Source: Anaerolineae bacterium (GTDB lineage: Bacteria > Chloroflexota > Anaerolineae > UBA1429). From it: DNA of 8,551 nt. A model generated the notes under the pieces. That model ran no database searches. It saw only the letters and a program-made list of their open reading frames with translations, and was not told the origin of the DNA. The position numbers were made by a program, and so were the translations under genes. The DNA is taken from the NCBI GenBank assembly GCA_007118555.1, contig SKRJ01000451.1:1-8551 (forward strand). The letters are read 5' to 3'. This document shows, one piece after another, positions 1 through 6,114 of this stretch; positions within the stretch are counted from its first letter, which is position 1; each line of letters begins with the position of its first letter.

Positions 1-75
1 GCCACAGTTGGCTGAGCCACAGTTGGCTGAGCCACAGTTGGCTGAGCCACAGTTGGCTGAGCCACAGTTGGCTGA
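1..75. repeat. 15-bp perfect tandem repeat, five copies, coding for AQPTV
   Basis: The unit GCCACAGTTGGCTGA occurs five times without a mismatch, and a diverged sixth copy (GCCAATGTCGGCTGC) occupies 76-90. Because 15 is a multiple of three, copy changes keep the minus-strand frame; each unit adds Ala-Gln-Pro-Thr-Val to the P/T-rich linker after the second LysM domain. The array begins at base 1, so the true copy number is unknown. Perfect identity next to a degenerate copy suggests recent expansion by slippage. Confidence 0.95.
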
Positions 76-1157
76 GCCAATGTCGGCTGCGGTGTCGCAG
101 TCGCAGGCTCTGGCGTAGGCGTGGCGGGTTCTGGCGTGGGCTCTGCCTGGGTGCCCGGAATGACCAGTTCTTGGCCGATGCGTAGCGTCGCATTGACCGA
201 GATGTTGTTCGCCTCGGCGATGGCGGCCGAAGAGACGCCATAACGTACGGCGATGCTGGTCAGCACGTCGCCCCGCGCCACCGTGTGCCGGCGCTCTACC
301 GGGGGCGTCGTCTCTTGCCCCGCAGGCGACTCCGGATCGGCCTGGCTTGCCGGGATGACCAGCTCCTGGCCGATACGGAGAACGGCCGTCAACGACACGT
401 TGTTGGCCCGGGCGAGCTCTGCCGAAGGCACGCCATACTGCACAGCAATAGCCCCCAATGTATCACCCTGGGCTACGGTGTGCACCCGCGGGCCTACCGT
501 CGGCTGTGGCTCGGGCGTGGCTGTCGGTGCTTCCGGCTCTGCCGTTGGTTCCGGCGCTTCCGGTTCTGGCTCCTCGGTCGGTTCGGGCGCATCCGCCACG
601 AAGGGCGTGGCCGTCGGACCCACGGCAACGGGCATCTCGGCGGTCGGCGCGGCCGCAGTCTGCGTGGCCGACAGCATCAGGGCATTCAGGTCCACATCGG
701 GGACATGCAACAGGCCCTCGAACATGGATACGCTGTCTGCGCTCTGAGGATGGGGCGTGTACGATGCCGTGGCCAGGGGTGTCGTGGTGGGAGCCGCGCT
801 GCCCAACTCGGCCGGTGCCGCGGTGGTCGGCCGCATGGCGACCGTCGTAGGCACAGTGACCGACTCTTGTTGCCCGCCCAAGGGGATTATCCACCAGATC
901 AAAAAGGCGCCCAATCCCACAGCCGCCACGCTCATGATCAGGCTGACGATGCGAGGTATCGCACCGCTTAACGTTGTCTGACGCTCTGCGTCACAGTATG
1001 CGCACGAATCCTCGCCGGGCTCGATACGAGCCCCGCACACCTGGCAGATAGCGCCACCGACGCTCGCGCGCCATTCCTGTCCGCACACGGGACAGAGATG
1101 CATACGCCGGCTGAACCATGTACGACAGGCCGTGCAACGGCGTTTGTTCAAGATCAC
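1..1157 (-). CDS. Zinc-ribbon / transmembrane / LysM protein, partial (C-terminus beyond left edge)
   Basis: This open frame has no stop before the left edge, giving 385 codons. I chose the GTG start at 1157 because AAGGA lies 9 nt upstream and because the first zinc pair (C8-C11) lies before the next in-frame ATG (1103). In order it shows four CxxC pairs (C8/C11, C22/C25, C38/C41, C52/C55), which look like a double zinc ribbon. One hydrophobic helix follows (about 67-91, ending in WWII-P), then a long Pro/Thr/Glu/Ala linker. Two LysM domains start at H226 (HTVAQGDTLGAIAVQYGV) and H291 (HTVARGDVLTSIAVRYGV), both ending in IGQELVIP. A second P/T-rich linker then runs into AQPTV repeats. LysM domains bind peptidoglycan or other GlcNAc polymers. 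I infer zinc ribbons in the cytoplasm and LysM domains outside the membrane. It lies 17 nt after the HD gene and is probably the last visible gene of the operon. No catalytic domain is visible; one could lie beyond the edge. Confidence 0.88.
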   Translation of the reverse strand, partial: MILNKRRCTACRTWFSRRMHLCPVCGQEWRASVGGAICQVCGARIEPGEDSCAYCDAERQTTLSGAIPRIVSLIMSVAAVGLGAFLIWWIIPLGGQQESVTVPTTVAMRPTTAAPAELGSAAPTTTPLATASYTPHPQSADSVSMFEGLLHVPDVDLNALMLSATQTAAAPTAEMPVAVGPTATPFVADAPEPTEEPEPEAPEPTAEPEAPTATPEPQPTVGPRVHTVAQGDTLGAIAVQYGVPSAELARANNVSLTAVLRIGQELVIPASQADPESPAGQETTPPVERRHTVARGDVLTSIAVRYGVSSAAIAEANNISVNATLRIGQELVIPGTQAEPTPEPATPTPEPATATPQPTLAQPTVAQPTVAQPTVAQPTVAQPTV

Positions 1158-1174
1158 GTCCGGACGTCCTTATC

Positions 1175-1747
1175 TCACGCCAGGGAGCCGTCAAGCCCCA
1201 ACTCGGGCGCCACCTCGCGCAGCGCCGCGATGACGTGGGTGATATGCGTGTTGCGATCCACGCCCAACTCTTGCATGCCCAGCTCGATATCCTCGCGGTT
1301 CACGCCACGAGCAAAGGCCTTGTCCTTCCACTTTTTGCGGACCGAGCTGGCCTTGAGGTCGTTGACGCTCTTGCTGGGGCGCACCAGGGCACAGGCGATG
1401 ATCAGGCCCGTGAGCTCGTCGACGGCAAACAGCGTCTTGGCCATCATGGTCTCGCGCGGCACATTCAGGTAGGTGGCATGCCCCTTGACGGCCTCGATAA
1501 TCTCTGTGGGCCAGTCTGCCTCCTCAAGAATCGCTACCCCTGCCATGGGATGCTCATCAGCCGTCGGGTGCTTTTCATAGTCCAGATCATGGATCAGCCC
1601 CGTAACGCCCCACAGCTCTTCATCCTCGCCATAGTGACGCGCATAGTAGCGCATGGCTGCCTCAACGGCCAGGGCGTGCTTGAGCAGGCTATCTTGCTGG
1701 GTGTGCTCGGTGAGCAGAGCCCAGGCCTCTTCTCTGGTAGGGTACAT
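1175..1747 (-). CDS. HD-domain hydrolase, 190 aa
   Basis: This is a predicted metal-dependent phosphohydrolase of the HD superfamily, which hydrolyses phosphate esters of nucleotides and related molecules; the substrate cannot be told from the sequence. Visible metal-site candidates are H24, the HD pair H53-D54 (in GLIHDLDYEKHP), H66, H90 and D110 (AVDELTGLI). The whole product is one helical domain, with no signal peptide or membrane segment. I chose ATG 1747 rather than the upstream in-frame ATG (1798) because AGGAGGAGGAA directly precedes it, while the longer version would overlap the end of rph. It lies 47 nt after rph and 17 nt before the LysM gene. It resembles the short stand-alone HDIG-type proteins often found among housekeeping genes. 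The family call is firm and the substrate is unknown. Confidence 0.88.
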   Translation of the reverse strand: MYPTREEAWALLTEHTQQDSLLKHALAVEAAMRYYARHYGEDEELWGVTGLIHDLDYEKHPTADEHPMAGVAILEEADWPTEIIEAVKGHATYLNVPRETMMAKTLFAVDELTGLIIACALVRPSKSVNDLKASSVRKKWKDKAFARGVNREDIELGMQELGVDRNTHITHVIAALREVAPELGLDGSLA

Positions 1748-1751
1748 AGGA

Positions 1752-1762
1752 TTCCTCCTCCT
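1752..1762 (-). promoter_or_regulatory. Strong ribosome binding site deciding the HD-gene start
   Basis: The minus strand reads AGGAGGAGGAA, with the first AGGAGG core 9 nt from ATG 1747. It fixes the start at MYPTREEAW and rejects the 17-residue upstream extension. Confidence 0.8.
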
Positions 1763-1779
1763 GGCAGGAACGGCCCACA

Positions 1780-1796
1780 GACGCCACGAGGGCGTC
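1780..1796 (-). other. Small perfect hairpin at the rph/HD junction
   Basis: GACGCC and GGCGTC pair over 6 bp around a 5-nt loop, overlapping the rph stop codon. There is no U-tract on the minus-strand transcript, so it is not a standard terminator. It could protect or process the mRNA between the two genes, or be chance in GC-rich DNA. Confidence 0.3.
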
Positions 1797-2532
1797 ATCC
1801 GTCGAGGGCCTCCTTCTGTATGGTCATCAACTGGGCGATGCCCGCATCCGCCAGCGTCAACAGGCGCTCCAGAGCCTCCCGGCTGTAGGGCGCACCCTCG
1901 CCGGTGCCCTGCACCTCCACATACTCGCCGGTGCCGGTCATCACCACGTTCAAGTCAACCTCTGCCTGCACATCGTCGGCATAGGCCAGGTCGAGCATGG
2001 CCTGGCCCTCGACGATACCAACGCTCACGGCGGCAATCTGCCGTTGCAGGGGATCCGCGTCCAGGATACCCTGCTGGCGCAACTGCTGCAGGGCCAGGGC
2101 CAGCGCCACATAGCCGCCGGTGACCGAGGCCGTACGCGTGCCGCCATCGGCTTGCAGCACATCACAGTCCACCACAATCGTGCGCTCGCCCAGGGCCCGC
2201 CGATCCACCGCCATGCGCAGGCTGCGACCGATCAGGCGCCGGATCTCCTGGGTGCGCCCCGAGGGCGCGCCCTGCTCGCGGGCGCTGCGCGGCAGCGTGG
2301 CATAGGGGAGCATGCTGTACTCGCCCGTGACCCAGCCCAGGCCGCGCCCTTCCATCCAGCGGGGGACGCTTTCCAGTACGCTGGCCACGCACAGCACATG
2401 GGAATCGCCTGCGCGAATCAGGGCCGAGCCGGCCGCGTGGGGCACAAAGCCGGTGGTAATCGAATAGGGGCGCAGCGCATCAAGGGGGCGGCCATCACTC
2501 TGTTGGGGCTCGGGGGCGTGCATCCTAGTCAT
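1795..2532 (-). CDS. rph: Ribonuclease PH, 245 aa
   Basis: RNase PH is a phosphate-dependent 3'-to-5' exoribonuclease that trims the 3' ends of tRNA precursors and forms hexameric rings in the cytoplasm. Diagnostic segments are RPYSITTGFV near the N-terminus, VPRWMEGRGLGWVTGEYSML (57-75), GRTQEIRRLIGRSLR (92-106), DCDVLQADGGTRTASVTG (122-139) and EVDLNVVMT (191-199). Length is typical of the family. Several in-frame ATGs lie at the junction (2535, 2532, 2523). I favour 2532 because GCAGG lies 6 nt upstream; 2523 would place the same motif 15 nt away. The start overlaps the end of ybeY by 8 nt, which points to translational coupling. Pairing two RNA-maturation enzymes in one operon makes functional sense. 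Product identity is very secure; the start is uncertain by three to four codons. Confidence 0.96.
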   Translation of the reverse strand: MTRMHAPEPQQSDGRPLDALRPYSITTGFVPHAAGSALIRAGDSHVLCVASVLESVPRWMEGRGLGWVTGEYSMLPYATLPRSAREQGAPSGRTQEIRRLIGRSLRMAVDRRALGERTIVVDCDVLQADGGTRTASVTGGYVALALALQQLRQQGILDADPLQRQIAAVSVGIVEGQAMLDLAYADDVQAEVDLNVVMTGTGEYVEVQGTGEGAPYSREALERLLTLADAGIAQLMTIQKEALDG

Positions 2533-3067
2533 CATCGGCCTGCTCATGCATCTCGGGGCGTTCGGCGCCCACATCGGCATAGCCACAGCCGGTCAGGATG
2601 GCCGATTGGCGTTCCCAGAACTGGGTCTGGGCGGACCGATTCTCGTGATCGTAGCCCAACAAGTGGAGGCAGCCGTGGATCACCAGCAGCGCCAATTCTG
2701 CGGCCAGATCGTGGCCAAGGGACTCGGCCTGCCTCTGGGCGGTCTCGCCTGAAATGACGATATCTCCCAGCTCCTGCGGCGCATCGGCCGCCTGGACGAA
2801 CGCCTCGCCCTCTTGCGCAGCAAAGGCCAGCACATCGGTGGGCCCAGCCATCCCACGGTACCGCTCATTGAGCGTTGCCATCTCGGCATCGTCCACCAAT
2901 ACCACTGACAGGCTGGCGCCCTGAACGCCCTCGTCGACCAGGGTTGCAGCAGCCACGCGCTGCAGCTCGGCCATGGCGCTGGCATCCACAAGCTCCGTAT
3001 GCGCCTCAACCGCTATGTCGGATCCCATCTCACGCTCTGACTCAGACAGTGGCGGAAGAGTGCTCAT
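2525..3067 (-). CDS. ybeY: Endoribonuclease YbeY (rRNA maturation factor), 180 aa
   Basis: YbeY is a zinc-dependent endoribonuclease involved in 16S rRNA 3'-end maturation and ribosome quality control. The family signature HGCLHLLGYDHE is intact, with zinc-binding histidines at 131, 135 and 141. The upstream motif RYRGMAGPTDVLAF (70-83) matches the conserved RxxxxPTDVLSF region, and LGDIVIS (100-106) is also characteristic. ATG 3067 is preceded by AGGAGG with 9 nt spacing, making it the clear start. The first 26 nt overlap the end of the plsC-like gene. The last 10 residues (EMHEQADDD region) are an acidic tail of no known role. Length is somewhat above the roughly 150 residues of E. coli YbeY, owing to N- and C-terminal extensions. 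Confidence 0.96.
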   Translation of the reverse strand: MSTLPPLSESEREMGSDIAVEAHTELVDASAMAELQRVAAATLVDEGVQGASLSVVLVDDAEMATLNERYRGMAGPTDVLAFAAQEGEAFVQAADAPQELGDIVISGETAQRQAESLGHDLAAELALLVIHGCLHLLGYDHENRSAQTQFWERQSAILTGCGYADVGAERPEMHEQADDD

Positions 3068-3770
3068 TGCAGACCCCCTCCTGCTCGGCTCTTACCTGGG
3101 GCGCATAGAACCCGCGATAGCCCTCAGGCAGCATCTTGCCGATACGTACCATGACGAGATCGGCCATCTCTTGGAGCTTGTCGGTGGTGACCCGACCCTC
3201 GACTGGCGGCAGACGGAAAGGCTCGCCAATCACCAGATGGCAGGTGGGCCGTCGCAGTCGCTTCCAGTCTCGCAGATTCTCCACGCCCCAGACGGCCATC
3301 GGCACGATGAGCGGATCGGTGCGCACGGCCAGATAGGCCACGCCCGGCTTGCCGCGCTGCATGACCCCGGAGCGACTGCGGGTGCCCTCGGGGGCCACCG
3401 CCAGCATGCCGCCGGACTCTAGCAACTGCTGCGAGGCCCGCAGCGCCTTGCGATCCACCATGCCCCGATTCACAAAGATGGCCCCCGCCCCCCGGAAAAA
3501 GAGGCGTGTGAACCAGTGGTCCTGCCACTTTTCGGCGGCCAGAGTCACGACCCGCCGCGTGACAACGGCGGCCACGATCGCCGGGTCGAGAAGATGCAGA
3601 TGATTCACCACCAGCATCGTTGCGCCGCTATCCGGGATATTCTGCTTTCCCTCGACGCGGAGACGATAGACGATACGAACGAGCACCGCTATCGTCCACT
3701 GCATCAGGCGATAGATAACCGGATGCGCTCTATATCGAGCACTCTCAGAGCGACTGGCCATCGCTGTCAA
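3042..3770 (-). CDS. plsC: 1-acyl-sn-glycerol-3-phosphate acyltransferase (PlsC-like), 242 aa from TTG
   Basis: PlsC-family enzymes add the second acyl chain to lysophosphatidic acid, making phosphatidic acid at the inner face of the membrane. The catalytic NHxxxxD motif is present (NHLHLLD; N56, H57, D62), followed by GAGAIFVNR (94-102) and EGTRSRSG (128-135), which bind the glycerol phosphate. A short hydrophobic stretch (WTIAVLVRIVYRL, about 25-37) fits a membrane-associated N-terminus. I start at TTG 3770 because AAGGAGGAG ends 7 nt upstream; ATG 3761 would put the same site 16 nt away. The ATG remains possible and changes only three residues. It is the first gene of the leftward operon and overlaps ybeY by 26 nt. 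The family also includes acyltransferases for other lysophospholipids, so the exact acceptor is inferred. Confidence 0.9.
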   Translation of the reverse strand: MTAMASRSESARYRAHPVIYRLMQWTIAVLVRIVYRLRVEGKQNIPDSGATMLVVNHLHLLDPAIVAAVVTRRVVTLAAEKWQDHWFTRLFFRGAGAIFVNRGMVDRKALRASQQLLESGGMLAVAPEGTRSRSGVMQRGKPGVAYLAVRTDPLIVPMAVWGVENLRDWKRLRRPTCHLVIGEPFRLPPVEGRVTTDKLQEMADLVMVRIGKMLPEGYRGFYAPQVRAEQEGVCNEHSSATV

Positions 3771-3777
3771 CGAGTTG

Positions 3778-3786
3778 CTCCTCCTT
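3778..3786 (-). promoter_or_regulatory. Ribosome binding site pointing to a TTG start for plsC
   Basis: The minus strand reads AAGGAGGAG, seven nucleotides before TTG 3770 and sixteen before ATG 3761. Normal spacing favours the TTG codon. Confidence 0.65.
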
Positions 3787-3845
3787 GGGAGTAGTATTGC
3801 GATATGCGCTGGACACGGCAAGCGCAATCTGCCCAGCCCGCGGTG

Positions 3846-3873
3846 ATTCTACCACACTCTGAAATGGTGGCAA
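3846..3873 (-). promoter_or_regulatory. Sigma70-type promoter for the plsC-ybeY-rph-HD-LysM operon
   Basis: On the minus strand a -35 box TTGCCA (3873-3868; five of six to TTGACA) and a -10 box TAGAAT (3851-3846; five of six to TATAAT) are separated by 16 nt. Transcription would start near 3839, leaving a leader of about 70 nt before TTG 3770. I see no other comparably good promoter between here and the left edge. Confidence 0.65.
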
Positions 3874-3997
3874 GAGCGCCATTGCCGTACCGCAGCGCGC
3901 CCTTTGCGCCACAACCCCCTGCCGGGGCCCACCCGCGCACCGCGGCCGCACGGCGGCTAAACGCTCTGTAAATTGTGGTCGGCGACCCGTCATAAGG

Positions 3998-4026
3998 CTG
4001 ACATGCGCCAGTGCTTGTGTTACAAT
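3998..4026 (+). promoter_or_regulatory. Sigma70-type promoter for the rightward LysM gene
   Basis: A -35 box CTGACA (3998-4003) and -10 box TACAAT (4021-4026) are separated by exactly 17 nt, each matching consensus at five of six bases. Transcription would start near 4033, giving a leader of about 160 nt that holds the small ORF at 4091. Its presence argues against starting the LysM protein at the far-upstream in-frame ATG 3973. It faces away from the minus-strand promoter; the 3874-3997 spacer between them is GC-rich and shows no recognisable operator. Confidence 0.65.
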
Positions 4027-4090
4027 GCCTGCAGTTCAGGGCCCCCCATTGTCTTTTTCGGAGCCACCTGCCTGCCAAGTAGGTTATGCC

Positions 4091-4195
4091 ATGGAAATCG
4101 AGTTCTTTGCAGTGCCCAGACCCGGCGCCACGATCCGTGTGTGCCATCGCTCACGCGGACATGTGGCCCGTTCCTGCGAGAGATCCGCGTGGTGA
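4091..4195 (+). CDS. Possible 34-residue leader ORF, translationally coupled to the LysM gene
   Basis: ATG 4091 is preceded by AAGTAGG with 7 nt spacing, close to an ideal Shine-Dalgarno. The frame runs 34 codons (starting MEIEFFAVPRPG, ending CERSAW) to a TGA at 4193-4195 that overlaps the downstream GTG start as GTGA. That arrangement is typical of coupled genes, and the LysM GTG has only a weak ribosome site of its own. The peptide has two cysteines, is rich in Arg and His towards its end, and resembles no family I know. It may be a true small protein, a leader whose translation opens the downstream start, or chance. The call rests on start context and the overlap only. Confidence 0.38.
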   Translation: MEIEFFAVPRPGATIRVCHRSRGHVARSCERSAW

Positions 4196-5112
4196 GGCGC
4201 CGCTCGCACTTTGGCGGCGTGCTCCTGCTTGGGGCGTGCCTCCTGCTTGCTCCCGGGAGGGCCCTCGCCCAGCCCGGCAACCCTACCGCGCAGGCCCTGC
4301 TGGACAGCGCCTGGAACGCCGCCGACTGGCCCTCGGTGATTGCGATTCTCGACACGATGGGTAGCCACGAAGCCACGCTGACCCGCATGCATCAGACACG
4401 GCTGAACTATGGGTGGGAGCTCCTGGCGGATGGGCAATGCGCCGCCGCGCACAGCCAGTTTGCGCTTGCGCTGGGTCTCATGCCCGGTGATGCCGATGCG
4501 AGACAGGGCCTGGCCGCAGCCAAAAGGCATTGCCCGAGCGCGGGCACTGCCGTCGATCAGGCTACGCCCCAGACGGCGGATGCCCCGAGGCCCAGAGCCG
4601 AGCGGACGCCTCCCCCTGCTGCGCTGCCCGCGCCGGCCGCTGGGCCCACCCGCCATGTCGTGCAACGTGGGGAGACCCTCTTTGGGTTGGCCCAGCGCTA
4701 TGGCATCAGCGTCGCGGATCTGCAACGCGCCAATAACCTCACTGACGACACCCTGCTGGCGGGCCAGACGCTTGCAGTTCCATCGCCGGACAGTGTGGCA
4801 CCTGCGCCGGGACAGTTGACACATGTCGTGCGCCCCCATGACACGCTATTCTCCATCGCCCGCCGCTATGGCACCACCGTGGCTGCCCTGCAGGATGCCA
4901 ACCGACTCTCTACTGATCGTATAAGCATCGATCAGAGGTTGGTGATCCCCACGAGCAGCGGCGCCGGCACGCCGCGGACTCACCGTGTGGCCCCGGGTGA
5001 CACCCTTTTCTCACTGGCGCGCCGCTATGGTGTAACCGTCGAGGGGCTTTTGGCGGCGAACGGCCTCGACGATGATCACATTGTCATTGGCGCTCTACTC
5101 ATCATTCCCTGA
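4192..5112 (+). CDS. Secreted protein with TPR-like region and three LysM domains, 306 aa
   Basis: The N-terminus is a signal peptide: RRR, a hydrophobic core GGVLLLGACLLLAPG, and an AxA site (RALA before QPGN). The Cys in LLGAC could alternatively be a weak lipobox. Residues of about 30-115 are helical and TPR-like (ALLDSAWNAADWPSVIAIL, then AHSQFALALGLMPGDADA). A Pro/Ala linker leads to three LysM domains starting at H155 (HVVQRGETLFGLAQRYGI), H211 (HVVRPHDTLFSIARRYGT) and H264 (HRVAPGDTLFSLARRYGV); the last ends at the stop codon. It should bind peptidoglycan outside the cytoplasmic membrane. No hydrolase or peptidase domain is present, so it is probably a wall-binding or scaffold protein. 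I chose GTG 4192 (GTG 4189 is equally in frame) because translation from there begins directly at the signal peptide; the upstream open frame is not protein-like and crosses the promoter. Confidence 0.85.
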   Translation: MRRRSHFGGVLLLGACLLLAPGRALAQPGNPTAQALLDSAWNAADWPSVIAILDTMGSHEATLTRMHQTRLNYGWELLADGQCAAAHSQFALALGLMPGDADARQGLAAAKRHCPSAGTAVDQATPQTADAPRPRAERTPPPAALPAPAAGPTRHVVQRGETLFGLAQRYGISVADLQRANNLTDDTLLAGQTLAVPSPDSVAPAPGQLTHVVRPHDTLFSIARRYGTTVAALQDANRLSTDRISIDQRLVIPTSSGAGTPRTHRVAPGDTLFSLARRYGVTVEGLLAANGLDDDHIVIGALLIIP

Positions 5113-5170
5113 GGTGCTTGGCTTTGACTCTTGCCCGAGAGCACAGACACGATGATCGTAACACAGACTC

Positions 5171-5195
5171 GTGGGCGATACCGTTTGACGCCCAC
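5171..5195 (+). other. Hairpin between the LysM gene and the prepilin peptidase gene
   Basis: GTGGGCG and CGCCCAC form a perfect 7-bp stem with an 11-nt loop, within the 152-nt spacer. No T-run follows, so it is a weak or Rho-assisted stop at best. I found no convincing sigma70 promoter in this spacer for the downstream gene. Confidence 0.3.
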
Positions 5196-5264
5196 ACAGC
5201 ATGGCGCTCGCGCGCCCAGCAGTCGCAAGCCCATGCTGCACCAGGATGCCAGGAGCGGCTCTAG

Positions 5265-6089
5265 ATGCAAATCGCTCTGATCATCCTCTATGGTCTGTTG
5301 GGCGCCTTTGTGGGCGCAGCGCTGGATCTGGTCGCCGATCGCATGCCCAGGCGCGTGCCGCTGCTGGAGGGCAGGCCCGCCTGCGAGACTTGCGACACAG
5401 AGTGGCGCTGGCTGCATATGATTCCCGTCTGGGGCTATATGCAAAGGCGCGGGCGCTGCCCGACCTGCGAAGTCCGGTTGCCCTGGCGCACGATCCTGTT
5501 GCCCATCGCGACCGCCCTGGTGTTTGCCTGGCTGGCCTGGTTTCGTGGTTTGGGGTTCGAGCTGCTGGCGGACAGCGTGTACAGCGCCTTTTTGCTCGTC
5601 ATCGCTGTCATCGATCTGGAACACAAGCTGATCCTGAATCGGGTGGTGTTCCCCGCCCTGTGGTCGGCCGTCGGGCTGATGGCTCTGCGGATTCTGCTCG
5701 ATCTGCCGCGCTACCTGCACTATGGCTACTGGTTGGCGGCCGGATGGGCCCCCGGCCAAGAGACCGCTCTCATAGGGGCGCTGAGTCAGGGAGCCGGGGC
5801 GTTTGTCGCATTTGCCGTCTTTTTCGTGATGCACGTGATCTCGCCGAGCGGGATGGGCGATGGCGATGTGCGACTGGCGGCGCTGGGGGGGCTGATCACG
5901 GGATTCCCGGGGGCCCTTGCCGTGGTATTTGGTGCGTTCTTTGTGTTTGCTCCGGTCGGAGTTCTGCTGCTTTTCTTTGGCAAAGAAGGCCGCAAGACGG
6001 CCGTGCCCTTTGGTCCCTTTTTGGTGCTGTCGACGTGGGTCGTGATGCTTTGGGGCGATGGTTGGTTGTTGCGCTATATACAGGGCTGA
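5265..6089 (+). CDS. pilD: Prepilin peptidase / N-methyltransferase (A24 family), 274 aa
   Basis: This integral membrane aspartic protease cleaves the leader of type IV pilins and pseudopilins and N-methylates the new end. Features in order are an N-terminal helix with VGAALDLVADRMP (the usual GSFLNVVIxRLP region), a cytoplasmic zinc-binding loop with C40/C43 and C65/C68, then several membrane helices. The first catalytic aspartate is D117 in IDLEHKLILN, and the second is D199 in the GxGD motif GMGDGDVRL. PFGPFL (248-253) is the usual closing motif. Length matches full bifunctional enzymes. The common IPN after the first aspartate reads ILN. ATG 5265 has AGGAG about 9 nt upstream. The pilT-like gene follows 25 nt later, so they are probably co-transcribed. 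No pilin gene is in the window. Confidence 0.94.
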   Translation: MQIALIILYGLLGAFVGAALDLVADRMPRRVPLLEGRPACETCDTEWRWLHMIPVWGYMQRRGRCPTCEVRLPWRTILLPIATALVFAWLAWFRGLGFELLADSVYSAFLLVIAVIDLEHKLILNRVVFPALWSAVGLMALRILLDLPRYLHYGYWLAAGWAPGQETALIGALSQGAGAFVAFAVFFVMHVISPSGMGDGDVRLAALGGLITGFPGALAVVFGAFFVFAPVGVLLLFFGKEGRKTAVPFGPFLVLSTWVVMLWGDGWLLRYIQG

Positions 6090-6114
6090 TAACGTCACTG
6101 ACAAGGAGGAGACG

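Noticed and set aside
1..90. Possible CRISPR array
   Set aside because: Copies are 15 bp, directly adjacent with no spacers, and in frame within a P/T-rich linker, so it is a coding tandem repeat.
2044..2757. Plus-strand open frame opposite rph and ybeY
   Set aside because: The sequence is His/Arg/Gly-rich with no motif, and rph and ybeY on the other strand are certain.
3973..4191. N-terminal extension of the three-LysM protein from ATG 3973
   Set aside because: The extension crosses the 3998-4026 promoter, is unlike a protein domain, and would bury the signal peptide about 70 residues in.
5133..5160. TTGACT as a -35 box for the prepilin peptidase gene
   Set aside because: No acceptable -10 box lies 16-18 nt downstream (best match only three of six).
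5076..6104. Long minus-strand open frame opposite the prepilin peptidase gene (342 codons)
   Set aside because: Its product is low-complexity and rich in Gln, His, Pro and Arg, with no family motif, while the plus strand carries complete prepilin peptidase motifs. It is a by-product of high-GC codon use.
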